From positions 184,734 through 248,733 of the forward strand of contig CANSRZ010000001.1 in the NCBI GenBank assembly GCA_947649575.1: a DNA stretch of 64,000 bases, given 5' to 3'. The DNA comes from an uncultured Clostridia bacterium (lineage in GTDB: Bacteria > Bacillota > Clostridia > Christensenellales > UBA1242). Under the pieces are notes generated by a model. It saw only the letters and a program-made list of their open reading frames with translations, made no database searches and was not told the DNA's origin. A program made the translations under genes and the position numbers. Shown here in pieces: positions 44,808 through 54,919 of this stretch (position 1 is its first letter; every line of letters begins with the position of its first letter).

Positions 44808-45308
44808 TTAAGCTTTCTTAGCTTTTTTATTCTTTTTGCCGATATTGCTAAGGCAAGTTGCAACCAAAGTTCCTATAGAAAGAACAAAGTTAACGCCAAT
44901 TGCCCAGCCAAGTTCAAGAACTGTCATACCAAGAATATTATCATTTGCTTCTACAACAATGCAGATATCCATGATAAGTGCAAAGAACATGCAAACAACT
45001 GCAATGATAGCCAAAGTAATGTTAACAAGTCTGATAATTTTGTCAGCTTTGTCTGATTTAATAACGTCAAAGCATCTTAAAATGCCATAGATTGATGATA
45101 AAATCAAGAGGCAAGCAATGATTGTTGCAAGAAGCAAGCCAATTGCCATAATGACCATTTTTGCATCATTGCCTGAGAAATCGATGCAGTCATAACCAGA
45201 GCCTGAAATGCCCATAGATGTCATATGAGGTTGACTCATAAACACCAAGAAAAGAACTGATAGTAACAACATTGCTGTGTTACAAATAAAAGATTTAAGA
45301 TTTTTCAT
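44808..45308 (-). CDS. Small four-helix membrane protein
   Basis: A 166-aa protein with four hydrophobic segments (residues about 8-25, 48-75, 88-112 and 128-152) and a Lys-rich C-terminal tail (GKKNKKAKKA). The first loop, GISGSGYDCIDFSGNDAK, would face outside. No family recognised. It is 17 bases downstream of the slipin gene and could be part of the NfeD-slipin operon, perhaps as an accessory membrane component. Confidence 0.72.
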   Translation of the reverse strand: MKNLKSFICNTAMLLLSVLFLVFMSQPHMTSMGISGSGYDCIDFSGNDAKMVIMAIGLLLATIIACLLILSSIYGILRCFDVIKSDKADKIIRLVNITLAIIAVVCMFFALIMDICIVVEANDNILGMTVLELGWAIGVNFVLSIGTLVATCLSNIGKKNKKAKKA

Positions 45309-45325
45309 AATTTAATTTCCCTTTA

Positions 45326-46264
45326 TTATTTAGATTTTTTTGTTTGATTTGAAGTTGTTTCCTTGTCTTTGGTTGCTCCGACAACTTCTGTCATGCTTGC
45401 AAGTAAGCCTGCGACATTTTGAATTTCGCTTGGAATGATAAGTTTTGTGCTTTTGCCATCAGCAACAGCTTTAAGAGCATCAAAACCTTGCAAAGTGATA
45501 TAAGCAGGATTTGGCTTAGCACTGTTAATAAGTTCAATAGCTTTGCTTTCACCCTCTGCCTTTGCAATAGTTGCCGCTTTTTCAGCTTCGGCTCTCAAAA
45601 TCTGAGCTTCTTTATCAGCTTCAGCTCTCAAAATCTGAGCTTGCTTTTCACCCTCTGCAACAAGAATGCTAGATTTCTTTTCACCCTCTGCTTTCAAGAT
45701 TTGTTCACGGCGTTCACGTTCTGCACGCATTTGTTTTTCCATGGCTTCTTGAATATCACGTGGTGGCAAAATGTTTTTAAGCTCAACGCGGTTGATTTTA
45801 ATTCCCCAAGGGTCAGTAGCCTCGTCAAGAATAACTCTCATCTTTGTGTTAACTGTATCACGAGATGTTAAAGTTTCATCAAGTTCAAGTTCACCAACGA
45901 TGTTACGAAGAGTTGTTGCAGTCAAGTTTTCGATTGCACGAACTGGATCATCAACACCATATGTGAAAAGTTTTGCATCAGTTATTTGAAAATAAACAAC
46001 TGTGTCAATTTGCATTGTAACGTTATCTTTTGTGATAACAGGTTGTGGCTTAAAGTCAGCCACGATTTCTTTGAGTGAAATAGCTTTGCCAGCACGGTCA
46101 AAAAATGGAATAACCATATGAATGCCTGTTTCAAGCGTTTTTCTATATTTACCTAAGCGTTCAACAACAACGGCAGTTGCCTGTCGAACAATGCGCACAG
46201 AAGCGCACAACAATATAAGTGCGAGTGCACCAATAACAATTAAAGCAATAACCCAACCTTGCAT
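45326..46264 (-). CDS. SPFH/Band 7 protein (slipin/QmcA type)
   Basis: A 312-aa stomatin-like scaffold: one N-terminal membrane helix (VIALIVIGALALILLC), the band-7 domain (VVERLGKYRKTLETGIHMVIPF, VYFQITDAKLFTYGV, LPPRDIQEAMEKQMRAERER) and a C-terminal coiled coil made of about four 13-residue repeats (ILKAEGEKKSS / ILVAEGEKQAQ / ILRAEADKEAQ / ILRAEAEKAAT). Such proteins oligomerise in membrane microdomains and may control membrane proteases. Overlaps the upstream NfeD gene in a TAATG junction, the usual partner. Confidence 0.94.
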   Translation of the reverse strand: MQGWVIALIVIGALALILLCASVRIVRQATAVVVERLGKYRKTLETGIHMVIPFFDRAGKAISLKEIVADFKPQPVITKDNVTMQIDTVVYFQITDAKLFTYGVDDPVRAIENLTATTLRNIVGELELDETLTSRDTVNTKMRVILDEATDPWGIKINRVELKNILPPRDIQEAMEKQMRAERERREQILKAEGEKKSSILVAEGEKQAQILRAEADKEAQILRAEAEKAATIAKAEGESKAIELINSAKPNPAYITLQGFDALKAVADGKSTKLIIPSEIQNVAGLLASMTEVVGATKDKETTSNQTKKSK

Positions 46265-46779
46265 TATTTTTTACCTCCTTTTCTAACTTCGGCAGTTTTT
46301 TGACTGTTATTTTCAGTAACAGTTTGCTCCTCTTTTTTCTCTTCGATAGCCTTAACAATAAGTTTATTGCCGTCTACCTTAACAACTTCAACAATAGCGT
46401 CTTTATCTATTGTTTGTTGATTTTCTCCGATTGCGCTCCAAACAACGTCGTTGATTTTGACTGAGCCAATCGTTTCAAAGTCTGTTTTTGAAAGCATTCT
46501 AAGCTTTTTGCCCACGATTGCATCAACATTTGTCTTTTCATTAGCATTTTTGAGCAATATTTTTTTAGCCCATTTTCTGACAAATATGATAAGCAATGCC
46601 GAAATGATAACAAACAGCAAAATTTGAAGCCACAAAACTTTATTACCAATAAAAGCAGACATAATGAATGGCGGGATTGCACCAACTATGAACCAGACCG
46701 AAACAAGTTCCATAGAGGCAGCTTCCGCGATGGCTGACACAACAATAACGCCAAGCCAAACCCAAAACATAACTTCCAT
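46264..46779 (-). CDS. NfeD-family membrane protein
   Basis: A 171-aa short NfeD: N-terminal membrane helices (MFWVWLGVIVVSAIAEAASM, VWFIVGAIPPFIMSAF, ILLFVIISALLIIFV), then an OB-fold (IVGKKLRMLSKTDFETIGSV to KVDGNKLIVKAI), then a charged tail. NfeD proteins partner slipins; here the stop codon overlaps the slipin start. AAGGAGGGG precedes ATG 46779. Confidence 0.92.
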   Translation of the reverse strand: MEVMFWVWLGVIVVSAIAEAASMELVSVWFIVGAIPPFIMSAFIGNKVLWLQILLFVIISALLIIFVRKWAKKILLKNANEKTNVDAIVGKKLRMLSKTDFETIGSVKINDVVWSAIGENQQTIDKDAIVEVVKVDGNKLIVKAIEEKKEEQTVTENNSQKTAEVRKGGKK

Positions 46780-46811
46780 AAATCCCCTCCTTTTTATAAT
46801 TTTACAGCCAT

Positions 46812-46840
46812 ATTATATAAAATCTCGCAAAAATTGTCAA
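46812..46840 (-). promoter_or_regulatory. Promoter of the NfeD-slipin operon
   Basis: Minus-strand perfect TTGACA (46835-46840) and TATAAT (46812-46817), 17-base spacer. Fully consensus. Confidence 0.85.
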
Positions 46841-46907
46841 CTAAATTAACAATAGTTATATATATGCAGAAAATTTTTATTTGGTCTCAAATTTATTTTC
46901 TAAAAAT

Positions 46908-47309
46908 TTAACTTTTGGATTTTTTAGACAAAAGACTTAAATTTTTGGACAAAGAAATAGTTTCTTTTGAAATTTTTACAAGTCTATTTTCGTCCGCCAC
47001 ATAGTTTTCAAAGTTAATATCAAAACCTAGTTTTCTTATTTCATCTTGAATATAATGTAATTGTGTGCAATGCGGCGACCTATCCACACTTGCAAATATA
47101 ATTTTTTTGATTTTCTTGGCTCTAATCATACCCAAAATCTTTGTAATAGCCATATTAATATGCGTTTGCTCTAAACACAGATCAAAAATTGGCAATTTAA
47201 ACTTTTCAAGCTCTTCAAATGCTTTCGGTTGCATCGTTTTAAGGCAACTTCCAACTATAATTATTTCTTCGCCGCAATCATAAATATTGCTTTTTAATAA
47301 ATCTTTCAT
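46908..47309 (-). CDS. Small cysteine-containing partner of a PP-loop enzyme
   Basis: A 133-aa protein, not assigned to a family. It looks like an alpha/beta fold: IIIVGSCLKTMQ, LPIFDLCLEQTH, KKIIFASVDRSPHCTQLHYI, then a basic C-terminal helix. Three cysteines (GSC, DLC, PHC) fall at strand ends where a metal or sulfur site could form. AGGT precedes ATG 47309; the gene follows the PP-loop gene by 10 bases, so a joint role in sulfur transfer is plausible but unproven. Confidence 0.68.
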   Translation of the reverse strand: MKDLLKSNIYDCGEEIIIVGSCLKTMQPKAFEELEKFKLPIFDLCLEQTHINMAITKILGMIRAKKIKKIIFASVDRSPHCTQLHYIQDEIRKLGFDINFENYVADENRLVKISKETISLSKNLSLLSKKSKS

Positions 47310-47319
47310 TTTAACCTCG

Positions 47320-48300
47320 CTATAATTTTTCTGAACAAATTCCGTCATTTTTGTAAGAATAACCCAAAACTAGATCTCTATTTTTTCTAGCGTCAAATTT
47401 TAATGAGCCATCCTTATTTAACGAATTTTTAATTAAATCTATTATACTATCAAAACTTCTATCAGTCAAATGTTTATTAGTTAAATGATATTGTATGTAT
47501 TCTCTTGAAGTTTCAACAAGGTTTTTCCTATAAAGATAGGAACACTCTGACTTAACAGGACTCAGTTTGAAACTTTTTATGTTTTTTAAGATCTCTTCTT
47601 CTCTGCAGTAAAAGAAAGGTCTTATAATATTTACTCCGTTTTTGATTTCAAGAGGAGCTTCGTTGGTCGAAATTTTGTGTTGCTGTAAAAGGAAATTTAA
47701 TCTTGGGAGAATTTTATTTTTAAAATCCTGCTGATCTTTAAACAGCTCGATACTATTTTCAACCAAATCATAAATATTTGACAATTTGAAAGTTTCATGC
47801 CCGCTTGTCCACCTATCTTCAAACATAAAATATGATTTTAATAATGAAGTTACAGCATCTGTTCCATGATGACCAAAAGCGATTTTATTTATTCCCACTT
47901 TTTCACTTAATGCTTTTAAAACCAAATATTTGGCATTATAACAAGGCGTGCAAATGGTCGTTGCAATTTCACCCTGTTTTTTATATACCATTTGAACGGT
48001 TTTGAAATATTTTTTAACTTCCTCTGCGATATCTGGCAAGCTATTTTCAATATATTTGTAGTCAACTACGGTACAAGGAATACTTTTATCTATCTTATTG
48101 ATATTTTGTACTGCTTTCGACCAGTCGGCGTTATAACCTATATCTATAATATATGCTTGCACATCAAAGCCCAACTTTTTTAAAATATAACATAAAAATA
48201 ATGAGTCTTTCCCGCCAGAATAAGCAACAATAACTCTTCCTTTATTTTGAAGTAACGAAAAATCGCTAATACATTTTTCAACTTTTTCTTCTATCAACAT
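47320..48300 (-). CDS. PP-loop ATPase, TtcA/TtuA-like tRNA thiolation enzyme
   Basis: A 326-aa ATP pyrophosphatase-fold protein. The PP-loop is AYSGGKDSLF (residue about 25); CTPCYNAKY supplies the CxxC of TtcA/TtuA enzymes, and the third cysteine may be in VKSECSYLY; GHHGTDAV replaces the usual GHHxDD. TtcA/TtuA enzymes use a [4Fe-4S] cluster to 2-thiolate tRNA. Lacks visible N-terminal zinc fingers of TtuA. AGGA lies upstream of ATG 48300; the next gene encodes a small Cys-containing partner. Confidence 0.8.
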   Translation of the reverse strand: MLIEEKVEKCISDFSLLQNKGRVIVAYSGGKDSLFLCYILKKLGFDVQAYIIDIGYNADWSKAVQNINKIDKSIPCTVVDYKYIENSLPDIAEEVKKYFKTVQMVYKKQGEIATTICTPCYNAKYLVLKALSEKVGINKIAFGHHGTDAVTSLLKSYFMFEDRWTSGHETFKLSNIYDLVENSIELFKDQQDFKNKILPRLNFLLQQHKISTNEAPLEIKNGVNIIRPFFYCREEEILKNIKSFKLSPVKSECSYLYRKNLVETSREYIQYHLTNKHLTDRSFDSIIDLIKNSLNKDGSLKFDARKNRDLVLGYSYKNDGICSEKL

Positions 48301-48321
48301 AACTTTATCCTATATAATTTT

Positions 48322-49119
48322 TTACTCCACTTCAACCACCACAGGCAAGTGATCACTATATTCAAGGTTCATGATATCACAAGCTGAAAGTTTTTGACCA
48401 ATGCTTTGGCTTGCCAATATGTAGTCAATTCGATATTGCCAAGAATTGTAACTTGTGTCTTGCCTTGAACGATAGCTTCGCCATGAATATTTGACTAAGT
48501 TTGGATTTTTATATCTGAAACAATCAATCATGCCAATATTTAACAAATCTGAAAATGCTTGACGCTCCATTGGCAAAAAGACAGATTTGTTTTTGCACTC
48601 TTTTGGATTGGTCAGGTCAATTTCATTGTGCGCAATGTTAAAATCGCCCACACAGATAACCTCATAATCCTTGTTCAGGTTGTCCAAAAATTTGTTCAAC
48701 GCTTGCAAATATTGCATTTTGAATTCAAGTCTGCTATTCCCGTTTGGAATATAGGCATTAACTATCGCAAGTTTGCCGCAAATTATAGTAGTTGTCCTGC
48801 CCTCTTTATCAGTCCAGAACTCACCCATATCATACAAAATATTGTCAGGCTTTTGTTTGATTAAAATCAATGTGCCAGCATAGCCCGCAACCTCTCCGCA
48901 GTTGTAAATTGCATGATAATCATCCAAACAGCCTTTTGTTTCCTCTGCGAAAAAAGAGAGTTGTTCCTTTTTATGGAACAAAATATCCGCTGTCAAACTT
49001 TGGTCGCAACGCACTTCTTGAAAGCAATAGACATCGGCATTAAACTTTTCAACCCACTCCAAAAGTCCAAGTTTAGCGCTTGCTCTTATGCCATTTATGT
49101 TATATGTAACAATTTTCAT
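48322..49119 (-). CDS. exoA: Exodeoxyribonuclease III / AP endonuclease
   Basis: A 265-aa Xth/ExoA-type enzyme for base-excision repair. Motifs: MKIVTYNINGIRASAK (Asn for Mg), VYCFQEVRCDQ (catalytic Glu), AYIPNGN, VGDFNIAHNEIDL (Asp/Asn pair), SWRSYRSRQDT and the C-terminal SDHLPVVVEV (catalytic His). Full length. There is no Shine-Dalgarno sequence; a consensus promoter ends 6 bases before the ATG, predicting a leaderless mRNA. Confidence 0.95.
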   Translation of the reverse strand: MKIVTYNINGIRASAKLGLLEWVEKFNADVYCFQEVRCDQSLTADILFHKKEQLSFFAEETKGCLDDYHAIYNCGEVAGYAGTLILIKQKPDNILYDMGEFWTDKEGRTTTIICGKLAIVNAYIPNGNSRLEFKMQYLQALNKFLDNLNKDYEVICVGDFNIAHNEIDLTNPKECKNKSVFLPMERQAFSDLLNIGMIDCFRYKNPNLVKYSWRSYRSRQDTSYNSWQYRIDYILASQSIGQKLSACDIMNLEYSDHLPVVVEVE

Positions 49120-49125
49120 AGTTTA

Positions 49126-49154
49126 ATTATATCAAAATTCAAAGAAAAAGTCAA
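49126..49154 (-). promoter_or_regulatory. exoA promoter (leaderless)
   Basis: Minus-strand TTGACT (49149-49154) and TATAAT (49126-49131) with a 17-base spacer. Only 6 bases separate the -10 box from ATG 49119, so transcription should start at or next to the start codon. Confidence 0.8.
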
Positions 49155-49160
49155 ACAAAA

Positions 49161-49190
49161 AGCCTACGATTAAACGTAGGCTTATATTTA
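49161..49190 (-). terminator. Terminator of the collagen-like gene
   Basis: Stem AGCCTACG (49161-49168) / CGTAGGCT (49175-49182), 6-base loop, with an A-rich tract on the plus strand giving a T-rich tail. Confidence 0.8.
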
Positions 49191-49200
49191 ATTGTAAGCA

Positions 49201-51122
<1,922 letters not shown>

Positions 51123-51178
51123 ATTTTTATCCTACAATATATTATGTAACATTTCAGCAAAAAAGTCAAGCAGATTTA

Positions 51179-51702
51179 TTAAATTGACAAATCTTTCAAA
51201 ATCATAGAAAGGATTTCTTCCTTAGTCATTTTTTCATCGATAATTTTTTCTTTAATATTTGGCATTAAGTCATGAGGAACCCACCATTTGCCCATTTCTT
51301 CTGCATCAAAAAGTTTAGACTTTTCTCGCGTTGCATAACGCTTTACAGTTTATTCAAAAGATATGTCAAACCAATATGGCAAAATTTCAATCTTCTTTGA
51401 TAAAATAAAATCATAAAAAGAACTTCATAATGCTTTGCTTTAAACTTTCCGTCAAGCACAATAAAATCAAACTTGTTTTCAATGCCCCACTCTATCATTT
51501 TCTCGATAGAAGTTATCGTAACCTCGTTGCGTTTTGTGCGAAAAGTTTCATCCCGCTTCAAATGATTTATTTGTCTTCTAAAATTGTCTTGCTCTAAATA
51601 TAAAACATCATACTTTGATTCCATGATTTAAATCAGCATTCCCGAAATGGTAGACTTTCCAGAAGCGGCATTTCCGCGTAAACTTATCAATTTTGTTTTC
51701 AT
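51179..51702 (-). pseudogene. Decayed P-loop (AAA/zeta-toxin-like) kinase gene
   Basis: ATG 51702 with GGAGGG upstream begins MKTKLISLRGNAASGKSTIS, a Walker A, then hits a stop after 24 codons. The sequence continues in other frames as YDVLYLEQDNFRRQINHL, IEWGIENKFDFIVLDGK and, after another shift, EEMGKWWVPHDLMPNIKEKI to a stop at 51179. At least two frameshifts make it non-functional. It is 9 bases downstream of the hydrolase gene. Confidence 0.8.
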
Positions 51703-51711
51703 AATTCCCTC

Positions 51712-52278
51712 CTAATTATTAATTTCTTTAACAATTTCAACAAGTTCAGGGATTTCTTTAACTCCCGAAGAACGTCCAAAATGCCCGCCATACTCAAGTT
51801 CAATCCCTTTAGCCCCCAAGACCTCAGTGTATCTTGCAATTTCACTCTGTTTCCAAATGTGGTCGTCTTTGTTGAAAAAATTAAATTTTTTCTCAATATT
51901 CTTTGCGCAATATTCAATTTCGTCAACAGTTGGCACAAGTGGCCAAAGATATTCAAACCCCTTTTGCACGTCGCCAAATCCTGTGATAAGCCCGCCAGCA
52001 ACTGCAATCAATGCCTTGCATTGTAAGTTGTTTCTAGCAAAATATTTTAATATAAAATTAGTGCTTAAACTGTGACAAACAAAAATATCATCTTTGCCAA
52101 TAAATTGTTTAAACTTATCCATTTCTTGCGTCCAATTATCAATAGTTATATTTGGTGCAAGCGGAAACTTTGGCTCGTAAATTTTATAGCCAAGCTTCTT
52201 CAACTCTTCTTTCAGCTTAAGCCCAAAGCATTCGTCCAAACCGCAAGACATTCCGTGCATCAAAAAAACCTTTTTCAT
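51712..52278 (-). CDS. RBBP9/YdeN-family alpha/beta hydrolase
   Basis: A 188-aa serine-hydrolase-fold protein: N-terminal MKKVFLMHGMSCGLDECFG (oxyanion strand), nucleophile motif VCHSLSTNFILKYF (Ser about residue 70), and GGHFGRSSGVKEIPEL with the catalytic His. Family members are small esterase-like proteins of uncertain substrate. It precedes the decayed P-loop gene, probably once an operon. Confidence 0.85.
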   Translation of the reverse strand: MKKVFLMHGMSCGLDECFGLKLKEELKKLGYKIYEPKFPLAPNITIDNWTQEMDKFKQFIGKDDIFVCHSLSTNFILKYFARNNLQCKALIAVAGGLITGFGDVQKGFEYLWPLVPTVDEIEYCAKNIEKKFNFFNKDDHIWKQSEIARYTEVLGAKGIELEYGGHFGRSSGVKEIPELVEIVKEINN

Positions 52279-52390
52279 ATCAACCTCAATAACATTATAT
52301 CACATCATAAACATTTTCCCAAACAAAAAAGAGGTTCAAATTAAACCTCCCCACCCTGTTTATCAACCCAGGTACTAGCTACTTCTCATT

Positions 52391-52476
52391 TGGTGCTGGT
52401 GGTGGGAGTCGAACCCACACGTCCTTGCGAACTCAGGATTTTAAGTCCTGTGCGTCTGCCATTCCGCCACACCAGC
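52391..52476 (-). tRNA. tRNA-Leu (anticodon UAA)
   Basis: Minus strand folds as a class II cloverleaf: acceptor GCTGGTG/CACCAGC, anticodon arm CAGGA-CTTAAAA-TCCTG (anticodon UAA), variable arm, and GTGGG-TTCGACT-CCCAC T-arm. CCA (52391-52393) is encoded. Confidence 0.96.
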
Positions 52477-52530
52477 TTAATGCGGATATTCTTGCTTCAC
52501 AACCTCCACTTTTATTCCATAAAAGTATAC

Positions 52531-52567
52531 CGTCTGATCGCAAAATGCGGAAACTTGCGATCAGACG
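52531..52567. repeat. Perfect 13-bp stem-loop between tRNA-Leu and tRNA-Cys
   Basis: CGTCTGATCGCAA (52531-52543) and TTGCGATCAGACG (52555-52567), 11-base loop. A second dyad, AAAACGC...GCGTTTT, follows at about 52568-52592. Confidence 0.7.
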
Positions 52568-52662
52568 AAAACGCGCTCATGCTGGCGTTTTGTTGCAACT
52601 CTTATGAAAAGAATCGCAAGAATAATGTGAATTATTACTTAACAATAAAACACTTGATAAAT

Positions 52663-52737
52663 TGGAGGTACCACCCGGATTTGAACCGGGGAATAAAGGT
52701 TTTGCAGACCTTTGCCTTACCACTTGGCGATGGTACC
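52663..52737 (-). tRNA. tRNA-Cys (anticodon GCA)
   Basis: Cloverleaf with acceptor GGTACCA/TGGTACC, anticodon arm AAAGG-TCTGCAA-AACC-type stem giving GCA, T-arm CCCGG-TTCAAAT-CCGGG, discriminator U and encoded CCA (52663-52665). Confidence 0.95.
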
Positions 52738-52930
52738 ATAATTGGAAATCTTGCTTTATATCCTCGATTTTTATTGTTATAAAAATCTTCTGTCTTGCCG
52801 CAAATTTTGATTATTGCTACTTTGAACACAACTTATTATAGAAATATCCAAAAGTTGTTGATAAGATAAAAGGCGTCAAAATCAAAATTCTGTTTACAAA
52901 ATTTAGATTTCTTCGCCTCCTGTCCTATTG

Positions 52931-53005
52931 TGGAGCGGAAGACGAGATTCGAACTCGCGACATTTGCCTTGGCAAGGCAACGCTCTACCACTGAGCCACT
53001 CCCGC
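52931..53005 (-). tRNA. tRNA-Gly (anticodon GCC)
   Basis: Cloverleaf with acceptor GCGGGAG/CTTCCGC (one G-U), anticodon arm TTGCC-TTGCCAA-GGCAA, T-arm CGAG-TTCGAAT-CTCG and encoded CCA (52931-52933). Confidence 0.96.
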
Positions 53006-53116
53006 GCATATAATTAACGGCTCAAAATCATTTTATCAACATTATTATTGACTTGCAGGCAAATGGTAAGGTTTTGACCAACCTGCATCGCCCCGCTTCT
53101 CTTCCAATTACCGAAA

Positions 53117-53150
53117 GCAAGGCAACGCTCTACCACTGAGCCACTCCCGC
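53117..53150 (-). pseudogene. tRNA-Gly 5'-half fragment
   Basis: 34 bases identical to the first 34 of the tRNA-Gly at 52931-53005 (acceptor 5' strand, D-arm, anticodon 5' strand into the loop). The homology stops inside the anticodon loop. No 3' half is seen. Confidence 0.9.
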
Positions 53151-53362
53151 ATTAGTATTAATCATCGCGAGTTCAATAACAATATATGCTTTAAAATCAC
53201 GATGCTTTAATACTATATCAAAACTTTTAAGAAAAATCAACTGTTTTTTGCAATTTTTTCAAAAAAAGTTTATTTTTTATCAGTTTTTATAGAATTTTTA
53301 TTGTTTTAAACAATATTTTTTCAAGAAAACAATGTGTTAACAAATTTTTACTGTTACTTACC

Positions 53363-53788
53363 CTACTTCTTCTTTAATTTATTTTTCTTTCTTTTTCCGT
53401 AAACCTGAGCGTAAACATCGTCACTTCCACAGCCGTCACAATTATTTTCATTGCAAGCATTATCATGGCTTTGACTATCATTTCGAGCAACCTCAAAGCC
53501 CTCACGACGCATAATTTCATCTTCCATCTTGTCAGAACTAGAAAATTCTTCATCATCTTTCAAAGTGTCCAGATACTCTCTCATTTGCTTTAATTTTTCT
53601 ATCCTTTTCTGCACATCAGCGTCGTCTGAATGATGTTTTTCAAGCATCTCTTGTTGTTCTTCTTCAAAACTTTGATGATTTTCATGATTATTCTTGTTTA
53701 TTTTTTTGTTTTTAGCAGCAGCACTTATCCCACCAAGAACGATAAATACAAAAATCATCATGATAAATATTGAAGTAAAAATTCCCAT
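53363..53788 (-). CDS. Membrane-anchored small protein with Cys tail
   Basis: A 141-aa protein, family not recognised. One N-terminal membrane helix (IFTSIFIMMIFVFIVLGGIS), a highly charged helical middle (His/Glu/Lys-rich, residues 30-90) and a C-terminal CNENNCDGCGSDD cluster followed by a basic tail (GKRKKNKLKKK). The cysteine cluster could bind metal. AAGGAGGGG precedes ATG 53788. It is divergent from plsC. Confidence 0.7.
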   Translation of the reverse strand: MGIFTSIFIMMIFVFIVLGGISAAAKNKKINKNNHENHQSFEEEQQEMLEKHHSDDADVQKRIEKLKQMREYLDTLKDDEEFSSSDKMEDEIMRREGFEVARNDSQSHDNACNENNCDGCGSDDVYAQVYGKRKKNKLKKK

Positions 53789-53858
53789 TATCCCCTCCTT
53801 GATTATAATAATATATTACATCAAAAAGAAAAATTCGTCAATAATTTTTGAAATAAAT

Positions 53859-53888
53859 TTGACTAATTCACTTTGATTTTGATAATAT
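53859..53888 (+). promoter_or_regulatory. plsC promoter
   Basis: TTGACT (53859-53864) and TAATAT (53883-53888), 18-base spacer; AGAGG follows before ATG 53908. Confidence 0.65.
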
Positions 53889-53907
53889 TTAATCAAGAGG
53901 TGAAAAC

Positions 53908-54831
53908 ATGATTGATAAAGACGGAATTGAACGCCCTGACAATCCGCATGCACACATGGTGGAAAATCTTATTGCTCCTAGTGATAGAGAAATTGACGAA
54001 AACTATAACTTTGTGAACAAAAACATATTCTTCCGATTTTGGGGAAGATTTTTCAGACGAATTGTAATCATGTTTATGGGGCCATGGCTGAAAAAACGAT
54101 ATAAATTGCAAATTTATGGCAAAGAAAACATCAAACTTGTGAAACGTAAAGGCGTTATTGTGACTGTAAATCATGTCCATAATTTTGATAACCTGCTGAT
54201 TGGAACAAAACTTTTACATCATCGCAAATGCTACTTTATCACGCTGAAAGAAAATGTCAACATGCCGTTTATTGGCTTTTTACTTCGTTCATTAGGCGGA
54301 ATTCCTATCCCCGACAGCACAAAGGCAATTCCATATTTCGACAACTGCATAACAGAACTGATGAAAAAGAAAAAGGCAGTTATCATTTGCCCTGAGGCTT
54401 CTCTTTGGCCATATTATCGTGACATCCGTCCTTTCAAAAAAGGAGCTTTTCGCTTTGCCGTAAAAAACAATGTGCCTGTGTTGCCAGTAGTTATATCTTT
54501 TAGGCGCAAGCTTAAAAAACACTCTGCAAAGAAAGGAAAAGAGAAATATAGATATTATTTTACTGTCATAGTCGGCAAGCCAACATATCAAAATCCTGAA
54601 TTGGAAGCACGCAAACAAGTGATTGACCTGACTGAACGCGTTCATGAATTTTATAAAAACACAATGGACTCTTTTTACACCGAAGAGGAAAAGCTTGAAC
54701 AACAAGAACTTGAAATGCTTGTAAAAGGAAATAAAAAGATAGCCAAACATTTTGAAGAAAAATTGAAAAATCAACAGTCCATACAAGATGAACTATTGGC
54801 TGATGATGAAAAATTAGAAGATGTGTTATAA
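53908..54831 (+). CDS. plsC: 1-acyl-sn-glycerol-3-phosphate acyltransferase family protein
   Basis: A 307-aa PlsC-type acyltransferase for phosphatidic acid synthesis at the membrane. The catalytic HX4D is in VNHVHNFDNLLIG, the substrate motif in GGIPIPDSTKA, the third motif is CPEASLWPY (EGT variant), and the fourth NVPVLPVVIS. A hydrophobic segment near residues 40-60 could embed it. The C-terminal 60 residues are a charged helical extension (EEEKLEQQELEMLVKGNKK) beyond the usual domain. Substrate specificity is not certain. Confidence 0.88.
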   Translation: MIDKDGIERPDNPHAHMVENLIAPSDREIDENYNFVNKNIFFRFWGRFFRRIVIMFMGPWLKKRYKLQIYGKENIKLVKRKGVIVTVNHVHNFDNLLIGTKLLHHRKCYFITLKENVNMPFIGFLLRSLGGIPIPDSTKAIPYFDNCITELMKKKKAVIICPEASLWPYYRDIRPFKKGAFRFAVKNNVPVLPVVISFRRKLKKHSAKKGKEKYRYYFTVIVGKPTYQNPELEARKQVIDLTERVHEFYKNTMDSFYTEEEKLEQQELEMLVKGNKKIAKHFEEKLKNQQSIQDELLADDEKLEDVL

Positions 54832-54892
54832 ATTTTTATAAAACTATTTACTTAAACTTTTACAATACTTTCCGCAGTTTAAACTATAATAA

Positions 54893-54916
54893 AAAAGGAG
54901 CTAAAAACTCCTTTTT
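54893..54916. terminator. Bidirectional terminator (plsC / beta-repeat gene)
   Basis: Stem AAAAGGAG (54893-54900) / CTCCTTTT (54908-54915) with A- and T-runs. Confidence 0.85.
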
Positions 54917-54919
54917 TTG

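Larger units (their letters stand above)
52279..53362. other. tRNA cluster region without protein genes
   Basis: Holds three tRNA genes, a tRNA-Gly fragment and stem-loops, listed separately. Short frames over the tRNAs are not genes. The stretch 53151-53362 is A/T-rich and I see nothing in it. Confidence 0.7.
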
